DNA from: Uloborus plumipes
Taxonomy: Eukaryota; Arthropoda; Arachnida; Araneae; Uloboridae
NCBI GenBank assembly: GCA_038373865.1
Contig: JAXGGA010002887.1
Coordinates: 1-64,000 of the forward strand
DNA: 64,000 nt
Reading direction: 5' to 3'
A program made the translations under genes and the position numbers. The notes under the pieces are model-generated. The model was not told the origin of the DNA and searched no databases. It was given only the letters and a program-made list of their open reading frames with translations. Shown piece after piece: positions 10,011 through 23,005 of this stretch; the first letter of the stretch is position 1; the number at the start of each line of letters is the position of its first letter.

Positions 10011-11895
10011 AATGCAGTTTCTAATGTTTCCGAATACCTCTATTTCTAATGCTATCGTTACGGACTTTGGTTTGCAAAAAAAGGAGGTGTATTGTTTTTA
10101 GCAATGTTATAGCTAAATGCATTTGGATTTTACAAGTTTTCTCTTATTCTAAGAGGAACTCAATGCAATCACTTGTCTACAGCACTTTGTCTTCTGATAT
10201 TTGTATCACCTGCTATGCAAGAGGAAATCGAATGGCAAATATTAAGAAGGCATTGCGTTTTCCTTTTAGCTGATGTTTCTAAATTCACTTCCTTAGATCA
10301 TAATTATTCCATTTTCCAAACAAAAAAAATTTACCCTTTTCAAATTTGAAGTTGTATTATTAGAGGCTAAATATTATATTCGAGATGGTGTTGAACATTC
10401 TGCCAATCGAAGAATTTCGTTCTTATTTTTAGTACCGGAGAAAAAATATTCCTCGCATTCCCACTGGTTTTTCGATATTATATAATATAGTGCTCCTCTG
10501 GTAAATTGAGTTATGACATTGACAATGTTTACCTCTTTTGGAGAAGTTTAGTGTAAAAGAAACGTGTTGTATTGGAGCGGATTTAAGCTGGAATACTACA
10601 TGAAAGTAATCTTATCCAATTTAGCACCACAAATACTGATATGTTCCCACTTTTTTATTTTTTTATTCTAACTCTTTGTTGTCCCTCCTCGTTGCTTTTT
10701 TCGAATGTAGTTTGATCCAAAATCTTACTTCTTTCACATTAAAAAAAGAAACTAGTTGTCCCAAGACAAGACTGCAATTTTTAGCATATATGTAATTACC
10801 TTATTCTAATGTTGTTGCTCAGAAACCGCTTTATACATAAAAATACTAACCAAATCTTGCAATGCAACAAATGGGAATTATTAAGAAGAGGCGATTTTAC
10901 ATAATGCCCAGTGAATCCTGTTTTACACTAATGAAATTCCAAGAAAAATAATCTAATTGCTGAAGAAAATATTCACAAAATTTCTGCTTAATTCAAACGA
11001 GTTTTCAATCGGAGTGAAGATATTAAGCGGGTTTAATCATTGATTAAACATTAAAAACGCGTTAGCATAACTACTCAGGTAATTTCAACACGAACGATCG
11101 GCTCTGAACTTGGATTCTTTTTCATTCGTAACGCATTTCATTACTGCATTTAATTTGTCCGAAAAAAGGTTAACCATTTAATCGATGCTTACTAGCATTA
11201 ACGGTTATTTTTCGCTGCATAATTAAGTTTCCCACTATTTTTACTAATTTTGATGGATCAAAATGCTTATTCAACCCTTTTCCGGAAGCATTTTGGTTGC
11301 CATCGAAACGATCGCCATGACAACAGAAGATGGAAATGCTCATTCCGGTCGATTTACAATCTGCGGGGGTTTAGAAGACTGAGCTCTTTGGAGAACTTCC
11401 CTGTATTTCAGTGCGTAATAATAGACGCCTTCGCTGGGGAGAAAAAAAAAAGAGAAGGGGGGGGGGGTCTCGTAAAACACTTTCTCTGCCCTACGTGCTC
11501 CTACTTTATTTTTTTCAATTGTGTTTATTTATTTTTGTTTTTTTTTTTTTGTGATTTTACATTTGAGGTGTGGGTGAAATGGTGTGGGGTCTAACCTAAT
11601 TTCCGTGCAGTGGCTTTGATCTTTGCTCGTAAATTTCAGAAATAAGCCAGAAATTATTACATAAGATTTTCAGTAAATGGTTGACACAGTTTTCATCAAA
11701 CTCCGTTTTTTTTTGTGTTTTCAAGGCTGTTCGGTTTTCTTGGCATTCATAATTATTTAATAGTGATTCTCGTTAAAGCGAAATTGCTTATGAAATGACG
11801 CTTAACATGAAATGCTGGTTTGGTACCGTGAGTTAACAATGTTGAGTAATAAATTAGATGAGATGAAATATAGTTAACATGAAATTGTTTGCACA
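10011..11895. other. Unassigned AT-rich DNA
   Basis: No bounded element or gene seen. The frame 11250-11594 begins at an unsupported codon, has no recognisable domain, and its second half is G-run and T-run low-complexity sequence. Confidence 0.4.
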
Positions 11896-12365
11896 CACTG
11901 TAAAAATTGCTAATTTTACAATAATAAACTTTAAAATTGCTATTTTACAGTACTAAACTTTAAAATTGCCAATTTTACAATAATAAACTGTAAAATTCCT
12001 AATTTTACAGTTTATTACCGTGCATTTTACAGTTTTAAACTGGAACCTCTGCTGCCAGAATTATACTGTTGTTTTTACAATATGATACAGCTAAATTTTA
12101 CGGCAATAAACTATAAAATTGTTTACTTTACAGTAAGAAACTAAAAGTACTAGCTTTACAGTTTTAAGAAACTAAAATTGCTAGCTTTACAGTTTTAAGA
12201 AACTAAAATTGCCAGCTTTACAGTTTTAAGAAACTAAAATTGCTAGCTTTACAGTTTTAAGAAACAAAAATTGCTAGCTTTACAGTTTATTACTGTACAT
12301 TTTACAGCTTTAAATTGAAACCACGGCTGCCGGAATTGAGAAACAACAGTTCATTTTTTGTAGTG
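11896..12365. mobile_element. CACTG-type MITE, copy 3, with an internal 31-bp tandem array
   Basis: Begins CACTGTAAAAATTGC and ends TTCATTTTTTGTAGTG. It has the same hairpin units as copies 1, 2 and 4 and the two CTGGAACC / GAAACCACGG units. It is longer than copy 1 because of the tandem array at 12150-12290. Confidence 0.87.
12150..12290. repeat. 31-bp tandem repeat, about five copies
   Basis: The word CTAGCTTTACAG begins at 12150, 12181, 12212 (as CCAGC), 12243 and 12274, an exact 31-bp period. The units are nearly identical (TTTACAGTTTTAAGAAAC core), so expansion is recent compared with the rest of the MITE. Confidence 0.95.
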
Positions 12366-12697
12366 CATCAAAATATGCAAAGTGAATACTTGAACGAACC
12401 ACCGCCAGCTCTAGTTTTGCCGGCTGGCCGGTATTTTATTACGATTAACATGGTATTCGATAAATACAACTGTCATTGAGTCTATATTTTTGAATTATAT
12501 ATTTTCGAAGGAAAACTTTTATGTGAAGACTAAAATTCTGATTCTCAACCATTGTGTGTGGCAGAAGTAACGTGTTTTTTTTTTTAGTGTCGTCAAAAAC
12601 AATAATTTTAAAGTTAAAATACCTGCAATTTTCAAGTGTTGCCAAAATCAAAGAAAAATAGTCTAAAGTTAATTTTGTTAAAAAATTTAAAAATAGA

Positions 12698-12885
12698 TTT
12701 CGAGACAGGGACGTCATTTCAAGTTTTTCCAGAGGGGGGGGGGGCAAAGGGTCCAAACACAATGCAATTTTATCGGAAAACATGAAAAACCACGTCCACT
12801 TATATACAAATACATTGATTTCTCAAAGCCGGGGGGGGGGCAATTGACCCCCTTGCCCCCCCTAAATGACGGGCCTGTTTCGAGA
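12698..12885. mobile_element. Small hAT-type MITE with 8-bp duplications
   Basis: The element proper is 12706-12877 (172 bp), starting CAGGGACGTCATTT and ending AAATGACGGGCCTG. TTTCGAGA occurs exactly at 12698-12705 and 12878-12885. G-runs lie inside both ends. A diverged relative without clear ends lies at about 19180-19310. No coding capacity. Confidence 0.93.
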
Positions 12886-15800
12886 TTGAACTTAAGAAAG
12901 CAATACAAACGTTTTTTGTTCGATCGGGTCTTTATGGCACACATTTTTTTTTTCATTTTAAAAATGAATGTGTTCCCCCCCCCTCCTTTTCTTTCAAAGT
13001 ACCCCCTAGATTTGATAAAATTTCCTTCAGATGTTTTAGTTTGTTAGTCTGGCAAATCAACAAAAGACTGCTGCATAGGTATTCAATTAAATTTGATTAA
13101 AAGTTGCGTTTTCTAAAAGCTGTAACAAGAGGTGATACTATCAATGACAATGCCTGTTTCCCGACAGATTATAGATTTGAAAAAATATGAAAAATCAGTA
13201 CCGCTAATTCGTGCTGTAGACTTGAGTGAAATTACTGTGCCTTCGTGGAACTCCATAATTAATAATTCCTTTTTAAGTCGAAACGTGCTTCGATTCGAAG
13301 ATTAGATTTCGTTTCAGGGATTGGATGACGTGACAGAATGGAACTGTTCGACAATTTACTTCCTCCTTGCACTTCGGGCACCTCACAGAATTAGTTCTCA
13401 GGACAATCGAATCCAGTGTCATTTCAAATTGCTTGGTCACCGCCTCTTGAATGAAGCACTTAACTCCTGTTATGTATTTCCGAGTAACTTTTCTTCAGCT
13501 CTATCCTTAGAACAACGTGAGATAGATCAATGTGATTCTCAAGCATAGGATCTGTGATTCACAGATACATTCATTCACATACATTATGTAGGACCTAACA
13601 AATTAAAGACGTAATTTTTCGGAATAAAATTGTTTTAGAAGCCTAGTCACACTGAATTTTCCTATAAACTCTGAGAAATAATTTTTTTGGCCTCTAAAAG
13701 GTTTTCCTGGCGTCTAAAATTTTATTTTTTGTCGAACCCTAGAATATATATGCACAGAAATTAAAATTCAGAGCGAAAAAAAAAGAATAAAAAACCACTT
13801 ATACACACACATATACACTAGCATTGCGCCTTTTTATTTTTCAATAGAAACGAGAGAGGACAAAAAATCATGTCGAATGCAATTTTAGCGCAGGGACTTT
13901 TATGCTCAGAAGTTCACGTTTTTTTTTTTTTCCCTGCAAAATTTGAAAAATGCCAAAGAGTTTTGAATTTAAATTCAGAGTCATGAAATTGCTGAAAATT
14001 TCTTTTTGCTATACAAACGATTTTACATATCAAATAGAATTTTGCTTTACGTTAAACTTGTAAAAATGTACAAGATGAAGCTTCTTCAAGATCTGTATGA
14101 TAATAAGAACGCTTTTCACTTCTTTTCTAACTAAACGAAACGTGTGGAACGAGCTGAATTGCAAATTGAATGTTTGTTTTGCAACAAAAGACAACATCGT
14201 ACATTTGTTTTTGAAAAGACGGTGTGTTTCTCTTTATGTTCATGTATCACTAACAGTAACACACAGTAGTTTCGAAAATATGATTTTTTTAAATCGGGAA
14301 ATTTGTGCTCACCCTGGATTTATGTAGGCACGAAGCTGACATCTCAATAACCAAAAGCTTTTATCAGTCAGAAAAATGAAAGCACGTGCGCTAGAGGCAG
14401 TTCGGTCAAGTTTGAACTCCGGTTTTAAGATTTTTCTTGCTCTCTGTTTGCAATTCTATCAAGACGCCCATTCTCATTGTTTCAGCGATCAAACAAAGAG
14501 CAACAGGCAGAGCCCGATGCGATCGCGTGTGAAACAAATATCCTAAACGATTGGCATTGCTGTGGAATTATTATTTGCTGTTACACTGCCATTGTTGTTC
14601 GGTGCCAGAATCGATTGCATTAATTGTAACATTTATTATTTTTAATGGCTCGAAATGTGGGTCACTTTAACAAAACTGGGAAGTGTGCGTTTAAATATGT
14701 TTCGTAAGAAATTGATTTAATTAAGGGGGAAAAATCCCTCGCATGTTAAACAAATTGAAGTTGCAAAAATTTCCTGTTTTCACTTCAATTATGATGGGGA
14801 GTTTTTTGACCTTTGCTTCAAAAATAACTCACCTGGTGTGGCCTGGCGTTGAAGGTAAGTTGATTTTAAGATGTTATTGTTTGGATTCAGAGAAAAACGG
14901 CAGCAAATAAAACAGCAGGAATGAAATGAAAATGAAAAGTATTGATAAAATAAAAAAGGCATGGTTTTCATTACATAAATACGTGACAACTACTTATAAT
15001 ATTAATTAAGATCAAATATTAAAAAAGCAATAAATAAAAAGCACAGCACAGCTTTAGATGATTGAAACCCAAACCTGAAATCATTTCAATTTAAAGCTCA
15101 ACTTGGGCTTCAAAAAATTCTTTAGAGTTAGGAAATATTATTTAAATCGATAGTTTGGTGCAGTTTTGCATTAAAAATTTTGCATTATATTATATTTCAG
15201 AATTATCAAACGAATGGCTCAAATTATTCTTGCTTATCGTTGAATAAATGTGTGACAGCATTTATAAGCAAAAAAAAGAAGCTTCTTGACATCCTGCGTT
15301 TTGCAATAAAATGGATGAAGATATATAGTTTCCATGTCATCAACTTTCGCTTTGAACGCGGCACTTTGAAGAAAAAAAAATATAAAAAAAAAAACCCACC
15401 GTGTATCGTTTTAAAACTGTATGAAAAAAAGGGAAAAAAAAAAAACATTTTTTAAAAACTACATCAGATACTTCCTGTAGCAGTAGCTCTTACAGTAGGG
15501 AATGAAATCTTTCAACCAGCACTTAACACTGTCCAGATCTGGGTTTAATAAGCATAAAGAGACAAGTAGCGGACTTGTAGAGAATAAGTTACATCAATTT
15601 ATAAACAAACATATCAAATTAATCAACGAGGCTACAGTCGCATCTTTCATCTGAAGGCGGTTAAACCAACAAAGCGCAATTATAAATAATGCCACGATAA
15701 AAATATCCCACGGTATTTTCTGAAAAAAATAATAATCATAACAACAATAATTTTTTGTTCACAAAACGCTTAAAAAAGTTTTAAAACCTCATCTTGTGTT

Positions 15801-16600
15801 CCGTCAGGTGCTTGACATGTAACTTTACAATCTAAGTTTCCTTGAAAATAATATAAAATTATAGTTTAAAACAACTAAAGAGAAAATCGTTTTTAGAGAA
15901 TATGAATTTTTTCTTTTATTCGGAGTTACATACAAACAAAACAAGCAAACCCACATGTTAAACTAGTAAAAGCGTATTAAAAATAAGTTAGATATTTTTA
16001 ATGCCCTTTTACTAGTTTCGCTTTGTCTAATTTTAATTCTTCCGAAACATCAACATGACTTGTGTTGTGTGAATAATGCTAACTTGTTATTTAATTGCGG
16101 AATTGATATTAGTAAAGATAAGTTGATAAATATTTCTCCGTCGAAAATATCTAAAAGTGCTTTAAAAAGTGATTAGTAAAATAAATGTTTTTTGCATAAA
16201 ATATTTTTAAAAATTTTGAGACGCCAAATCCACTTCGTTTGTTATATTTTCCTTAAGTTTGCCATAGTTATATAGCTTCCAGCTCTAGGTTTGTTTTTTC
16301 TCATTTAAGCGCTGCCGAAGCACAAGCTAAGTTGTGAGAATGTGAAGAAAAAAAAAGTATTCTAGTTTAGCCTTCAGACATAAATCGTCCAAAAGTGATA
16401 TAAAAAGGAGATTTTTCGACTAAAGTGGAGCTTCTTGATTAGCGCCAAAAACGTGTAACGGTTAAGTTGCGAGTGAACGTTCCGTTGCTAACAAAACTAA
16501 TGTCGAAGAAAAGAAAAGAAGAAAGAAAGAAAAAGAAACAAAGGGGAAAAATTTCAAAAGATTTTTAAACGTAAAACATTTTACTCGCTTTCATTAAAGC
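12886..16600. other. Unassigned AT-rich DNA
   Basis: No bounded repeat or convincing exon. The frame 13315-13548 follows a pyrimidine-AG (GTTTCAG at about 13317) and is moderately GC-rich, but encodes nothing recognisable and has no ATG at its start. Short simple repeats occur (CA-rich near 13805, GA-rich at 16504-16545). Confidence 0.4.
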
Positions 16601-17559
16601 ACTTTTTTTTTTGTATTGATGAAGTACATTGAAATTTCGTTCCAACAACTACCATGACAACGAAATATCCGTTTCAACGAAATAAATTTTCATTCCCGTG
16701 CTTGAATTTCATTACAACGAAATTCTTACTTCAACGGACTAAACTTGCGGTCCCTTGAGCTTCGTTAAAACGGAACTGCACTACATTTCCTTTTTCTTTT
16801 TTTTATTTTGTACAAAGAGAATTAATTTAAAAGATTAGAAGTTAAAATTGGGAGAGAGAACGAGAGAGGAGAGATAGAGAAATACTTATTTTATTTTAAT
16901 TTCTCCTGAGCTTGTTGACGGAGTGCGTTTTTATTTTCTAAAGTAGTGCTTTTGAGTGTAATCACGTGTGTAAAAGAAAAATAAAGTTATTAAATACTGT
17001 CCATTCTTACTATCTTTTAGAAAATGAATGCAAGTTCCTCCGTCTTCGTTACTGACATAATTTCCTTTTCTCTCCAAGTTCAACAAAAACAGTTGGCGAC
17101 AGTGATAAACGACGTCAATTACAGACTTCTGTAACGCGTTTTTATTTTACTTTTTTTTTTTTTTAAGTTTGTGTTGCGTTTTTCTTTCTTTCTTTCCTTT
17201 CTCTTTCTCTTCTTCATCTTTTGGCAAGGTCTTTGCCTCTCGAGTGCAAGCAAATGTTATGAATTAAAAGTTAATCACGCACTGGGGCCAAACTGCATTG
17301 TTGCACTTCGCTCGCCGTTGATGTGTCAACAAAGAAATGGCGCTATTTATAGAATAAATTATTTGAATGCATTATTTAGAATTCAATTTATCTGTGGCAA
17401 CAATGGGTGATGCGGCCGAATTGTAATAAATTGATTAAGTCTATTGAAATATCGGCACACTTTTTTTGTTATCAAGTGCCAAAATAGAGTTAAAAAAAAT
17501 ATATTAGAATCAAATTTGGGAGATGAAGTCTAAAATGGATGTTATTTTCTCTTTTGCAG
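16601..17559. other. Unassigned, with a repeated AACGAAAT-type patch
   Basis: Between 16630 and 16790 several words of the type CAACGAAAT and TTCGTT recur in both orientations and end in GGAACTGCACTA, reminiscent of a decayed pogo-type terminus; no partner end was found. A pyrimidine tract lies at 17170-17225. Confidence 0.3.
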
Positions 17560-17643
17560 GCTTTGGAGTAAAGTTGAAAATTCAGTTAGCTTCGGACATC
17601 GAAGGCGCTGTCTCGAACTTGGCTGATATTTCTCATACTTGAG
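17560..17643 (+). other. Possible non-coding (5'UTR-type) exon
   Basis: A strong acceptor-like sequence (TTTTCTCTTTTGCAG, ending 17559) precedes 84 bases with higher G+C than the flanks, followed by a donor-like GAG|GTAATG at 17644. All three frames contain a stop, one of them exactly at the 3' end (TGA at 17640-17642), so an internal coding exon is excluded. It could be an untranslated exon of the gene whose coding start is at 53672, 36 kb away. That link is inference. Confidence 0.25.
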
Positions 17644-17644
17644 G

Positions 17645-17856
17645 TAATGATGCTTGCTCTTATAATATTTATCGTAAAGTTTTATAATGTTTAGTTTTAT
17701 AACATAGTAATATAAGTTTAAAATATATTTTAGTTTTATAATTTATAATATTATTTTTAGTTTTATAATATGTGTTTAGTTTTATAATATAGTTAATGAT
17801 GCTTGCTCTTACAATATTTATGGTATAGTTTTACAATGTTTAGTTTTGTAATACAG
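17645..17856. repeat. Imperfect duplication, 149-bp offset
   Basis: TAATGATGCTTGCTCTTATAATATTTA at 17645 recurs with a few changes at 17794. TTTAGTTTTATAATAT words fill the space between. Confidence 0.8.
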
Positions 17857-18467
17857 TGGGGGGATTATCAAAACGTGGACCATGCCAAATTGGCGGGAAA
17901 CAATTGCTGAAACAATTGTTACGATTTTCTCTTCTCATACTTTATTATTACGTTTTAGTGAAAGTTTTCATGTCTTTCAATGACCTTTATTTTGTTTGAG
18001 GGATTGTTTTGTATTTAATAGTGTAATTTGAATTTGATGAAATTGTTTACTCACTTTGTAACTTTTGTCTTGTTTGATGGTAAGTCTATTTTTTTCTTTT
18101 TTGAATTTAAAAATTACATTTATTTTGGCAATGCTTGACTTGCAAATAAACGTTTTATCGATTTGACTAGTTTTGTGAAAACTTTTGAAATCGTCTAAAG
18201 TGTTCTACTGTATGCTGATTATCCAGTATCGTATGACAAAAACAAATCCAGTGAAGTCTGCATCTTTAAACGAATAACTTTAATTAAAACGTATACGTTC
18301 AAAGGAAATTGAAAAAATAAAGTAAAACTTAAACGTATTGATCGTTCATAAAAATCATTATTTCACCTAAAAGATTTACAAATAGTTCTGGAGCATCTGT
18401 TAAAGGGGGTAAAATTACATTTAATGTGACATTAATCATCATCGAATTATCTTGCCATTATCGACCC
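17857..18467. other. Unassigned AT-rich spacer
   Basis: Nothing supportable apart from a short palindrome (CAATTGCTGAAACAATTG) near 17900. Confidence 0.4.
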
Positions 18468-21147
18468 ATTTTACAGGGCCGCGCCAAGCCTGATCGGCGC
18501 CCTCGTGCAAATGTCTTCTGAGCGCCTTATGCAGTAACGTTCGATAGTTAACACCAGCAGTGATTTTTTAAAGACAAATATAATTTAGAAAAAATAAGTT
18601 TCGCGGAAAATGTCCCCCCCCCCTAAAAAATACTTCCAAATGTCGAAAAACTTCTTCACACATAACATTATATTTTCATTCGTTTCAAAATGATTATTCT
18701 CAATTTTCGTTCTATTTTTTGAGTAGTAGGTTTTTTTTTTTTTTTAAATATCCCGAAACATTTATTTCGTAAAAGCGTTAGAATATAAAGAATATTAAAT
18801 TTTAGAAGCTCGAACAAAAATAGTAGGTTTTTCAATAGTTGAATTTAAAAAAAGTACATGACTAAAATTTCTTTTGTGTCAAATTCAAATCGTTCATATA
18901 ACGCAATCAACGAGTAAATAGTCCAACAAACAGTTTTACCGTAATCTCCAACATCGCTTTGCCTGATGATCTTTCGACGTGTATTTATTAATTAATTTTT
19001 TTTAATGAAAACATGCAATGGGTGTGTGAAACTAGATCTGTGTATTCTTTTAGTGCAGAAAAAGTTCCAAATAAAAAAATATATATATTTATTTATCTAG
19101 CTATTTTTAATTCTTTTGGGAGTTAAAAAAAAATGCGCTAAAATTAGTACATAAAGAGGCGCGTTGTTTTAAAGTTGTTCTGAGAGCGGGGTCAAAGGGT
19201 GCAAATTTTATCGGTAAACAATAAAAACCAAGCCGACTGTTAATATACTGATTTCTCAAAGCCCCCCTCTAACGAAGGGTTTGGTTTTCGAGAATTGCAT
19301 TCAACTCTCAATCATTTCAAACTAATATTCTATCTCAAATAACACTCCTTTATTACTGTGCCCCAAATAGACTTCATTATTTTACCGTAAATAATCACAA
19401 AATTTAAAAGTGTGAAGCTGGCTAAAAGTCAATACTAATTTTTTTTTTAAATTTTAAAAAATCTACACATGCGAGAGGACACATACACGACTTTCTTGCT
19501 GCAAATAACTCAGAAAATTGGGGGCATAAAAACAAAACGACGTTTTCGACATGAGCTATACGAGCTCTATCACCATTGAAAATGATGTAACTACTGTCTC
19601 AAATTTTTTCGTGCGACCTCCGAAACATCTGCGCACGAGCCAAGTCTCTTCGGACTTTCTCGAAATAGGGGGGAAAAACAACGAGGAAGTAGTAAGCGAA
19701 CAAAAGCTGAAGACATCGGGTAGTGCGCAACCTAAACCTATCTCCCCTTTTTCAGATGGAAGCGTCCGTGGCTCCCAGGCGCACATTGCGCAAACAGACA
19801 GTATTCTATTGTGTCCAATCTGGATAGAATAAAAATTCATAAACAAAAACATTTGTAAGCTGAAATGTGCAAATCTTGAAATTGAAAATAAAATATTAAT
19901 AACATTTAATAATTTAAGTGATTAAAAATATCGTTAAATATTTAACTAGATAAATATAGGAATAACTCTGAATTTAAATACTGCTTATAAAACCAAACTA
20001 CTACTCGTCAAATACTACTCATAAAAAGTTTTCAGATTCACTTAAATTCCTATCGAGCGTAACGTGTGTAGCCAAAAATCGGAGCATGACAAATATTTAA
20101 TTTTGGAATACCCTGTACATTTTTACTTCATATTTCAAAGTTATTTCGAGTTCAATAGCTTCTCGAATACACCATTGTGTTTCGAAAAAAGAATTATTTT
20201 AAACAGCAAAGTTAACGTAGCTCTAAATATCTCTCGAATTTGCATTTGATAAATAATTAATCACACTTTTTTGTCTGTCAAATTACGACAACAGGGTACT
20301 GATTATATTTCTGAATTGAAGTATAAAGTCGAGGATATTCCTCTTAAAATCGAAAACTGAAATCTTTCCCGGAAAACCAATAAAATCCGGATTAGTAAAA
20401 AGGCAGTAAATTTAATATGAAATACAAATGCATTGTCCAAAGGTCTTTTTTTTTTTAATTAAAAGAAGTAGTGTTTGAAGCAAAGACGAGATAATCGTGT
20501 GATTATGGTCGAATTGTTACTTTTGAAACTGAAAAGTTTACCTAAACTGTAGTCTATAATATGTAAAGATTACGCACAAGTGAATAAGATGCAAATATGC
20601 TTACCGTATTTTTTTATGTATGATAACATAAAGCAGTCGAATCACAGCGAACAATTGTTAAAATACTAAAATACATTGCACTAGAGAAAATATTATGTAG
20701 TATTGATTCAACGGAATGAAGAAACCTATTGAAGAGCAGAAGATTTGCTTGGACTCTTCTGCTTATAACCTTATATAGACATGCTGAAATAGCTTACACG
20801 GCGCCTCATTCGGAAGAAAAGTGCTGATGAGTGCATTAACATACCATGTTTCCAGTGTAAAAAATTAAACTTTTGAATAGCTTGTTTAGACACAACAAGG
20901 TAATAAATTTTCCTTTATGGGTGGGTAGGAATACGTATTGCTTGTCTCATTGAGCAACATAATTTCATCGCCAGAGTTCGTTTTAATGAAGAGTTCAATT
21001 TTATTTTTTTATTTTGATTTTTTTATTTATTTTTTTTTTTTCTGTTTGGAGTTTTTTTGGTCTGTAGAGCTCGGCGCCTTTTAGGCTCTGGCGCCCCCGT
21101 GCGCCGCACGGCTTTGCACATTGGCACGGCGCGGCCCTGCCATTTTA
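18468..21147. mobile_element. hAT-type element of 2.66 kb with 8-bp duplications
   Basis: The element proper is 18476-21139. It begins CAGGGCCGCGCCAAG and ends TTGGCACGGCGCGGCCCTG, and CCATTTTA is repeated exactly at 18468-18475 and 21140-21147. Both subterminal regions carry GGCGCC words. I find no hAT transposase dimerisation motif, so it is a non-autonomous or gutted copy. The interior contains a diverged fragment of the 12706-type MITE (about 19180-19310) and a GC-richer block with overlapping frames (19551-19852). Confidence 0.93.
19551..19852. other. GC-richer block open on both strands inside the hAT element
   Basis: An ATG-initiated plus-strand frame (19551-19832, 93 codons) and an ATG-initiated minus-strand frame (19852-19556, 98 codons) overlap almost fully. 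Neither has a domain I recognise. The minus frame is cysteine-rich near its N-terminus (CAMCAW). Composition differs from the flanks, so it may be a captured or foreign segment. The coding strand, if any, cannot be decided by eye. Confidence 0.3.
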
Positions 21148-21475
21148 TCTCCATCCATGCCCCTTGTAATGCCTAAAACTGATTGCAAATGCCTATTATT
21201 TTTTCCCCCACCTTGTCTGTTACGTTTTCAAAAAATCAATAGCAAATCTGAGTAAACTACAACTATATGAAAAACTTGGTACCATGCTTATTATTCAATA
21301 AGGTTAATATTTCATCTGTTGTAAAAAATATTTTTAAAAATAATTTCACACATTTACTCTATTTTTAAAGAGTATGTAGATATAATGATGTGTGTGTGTG
21401 TGTTTTTTTTTTTTTGCAAAGAAACTAATCAAACTATAGTTCTACTAAAAGTCTAATAAATCGCTGATCTTTTTA

Positions 21476-23005
21476 CAGGCCTCATAGTCCTCCTATATTT
21501 CCTATATTTTCTCAGTTTGTCAGATATTCTCCTATATTTCTTACTTACACCTATATTTTATTTCTAACTCCTATATTTTATATCTAACTCCTATATTTTT
21601 TTCATCAGATGTTAGATGTTCCCCCAATATGCAAAAACTACTTTCCTCCTCATAAAATTTGCTGATTAATTCCGATTCAGCTCACTAAATGGCTGCACTG
21701 AGGTATATGTTTGAAGGCTGTAAGCTCTGACATAGCCTACGAGGATAGACGCTCCAATCTACACCAGCCTGTAATTTTCCCTCAAAAAGCGAGGGACAGG
21801 AGCAAGGAATTTCGCCGCCAGATGTCGCTTTTATGGGGGCAAACAAAGCGCTTTTACAATGAAATCCTATGGGATTTTGAGTGTCAGACTTCGTAGATGT
21901 TTCAAAAATCATGGGCATTTTTTTTTTTTTCAAAATTTCAACTCACTAGCATTGTAACAACTCAGGTTAATCTCCAAAAACTACTGAAAAGAAATATATT
22001 TGCTTACAAATTACATTAACGCTAAATGAACAAGACTCCGTCAGTAAGTTCGCTTCAGATTAAAAAATTAACAAATTAATTTTGAAAAAGCAGAAAAAAA
22101 AAATCTATTTTTTATCACAACATTTTTTTCTAGCATTTTCAATCCTATGTGAAGTTATCAGCTCCACTTAGCTGTTTCTGCATTTTGCTAAATGCATGTT
22201 AAAACTTTTTAAAGCTTTAAGACGCAATGAAAATACTTTAGAAGCTAATAATGCATCACAAAAAGTATTATTTTCCCGTACGTATACATGAGTGCAGCAG
22301 TAAACAAGGCTTATGTACTTTCACCCCATGATTTTTAAAAATAAAGTAAGTTATTTTTAAAAAGGAATATTAATTTAATACCGATTTTAATATTTTAAAC
22401 TTTACTTATTAAAAAGAATTAGGAATTTAGATTAAAAAATTGTAAAAACATTGTATTCAGAGAAATAGAACTTGTTAAATAAATAAATAAACAAATAAAC
22501 AAGAAAAAAAAAGAGAAGAAACAGAGGCTCTAAATTTAAAGAAGAAATGTGATGATGAAATAAACAGCTTAGAAGCTAAAAAAAAAAAAAAAAAAACCAG
22601 CAACAAAAAGCATTGGATAGCAGTCACCATTTAATTGGAGAAGCCAATATGAAACTAAAAACTGTGGTTTAGAGGAATAATATGGTAGAAGTATGTTCCG
22701 CTCAAGTTCTTTTGCAGTCGGGACACAAAATGCTCATTGAAAAGAGGGAAGAACTGACAAAAGTTGAACTGCAAATCTTCACATTACTATAATTTTATGC
22801 AGTGTAGAATCTTACTGAGAATGGTGCTTTTCTTTCTTTAAACATGTGTTGCAAAACATATTAGTATTCTATATCTCGAAATTCCGATATAATTCGCTAC
22901 GGATCATGTATATTTTCTTTGAAACTCATTTACATATATTTTTGAAACTCCTATATTTTTTCCTTGAAACTCCTATATATATACTTTACCCTGCTATGAC
23001 CCCTG
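21476..23005. mobile_element. Probable hAT-like element rich in CTCCTATATTTT words
   Basis: The left end CAGGCCTCATAG (21476) and the right end CTATGACCCCTG (ending 23005) form imperfect inverted termini. CTCCTATATTT words cluster inside both ends (21490-21600 and 22945-22980). Flanking 8-mers are T-rich and only partly alike, so no clean duplication. A block at 21690-21900 is open on both strands but unrecognised. An A-run lies at 22579-22597. Confidence 0.5.

Noticed and set aside
12445..13047. Three overlapping frames around a G/C-run region
   Set aside because: They are shadows of the G-run-flanked hAT MITE at 12706-12877; proline and glycine runs come from the homopolymers.
15180..15455. 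Frames of 91 and 74 codons on opposite strands
   Set aside because: Both are driven by A/T homopolymers (lysine or phenylalanine runs) and start at non-ATG or poor contexts.
17868..18240. Possible pogo-type element starting TACAGTGGGGGGATTATC
   Set aside because: The only candidate right end (GTTCTACTGTA near 18205) does not match the left end beyond five bases.
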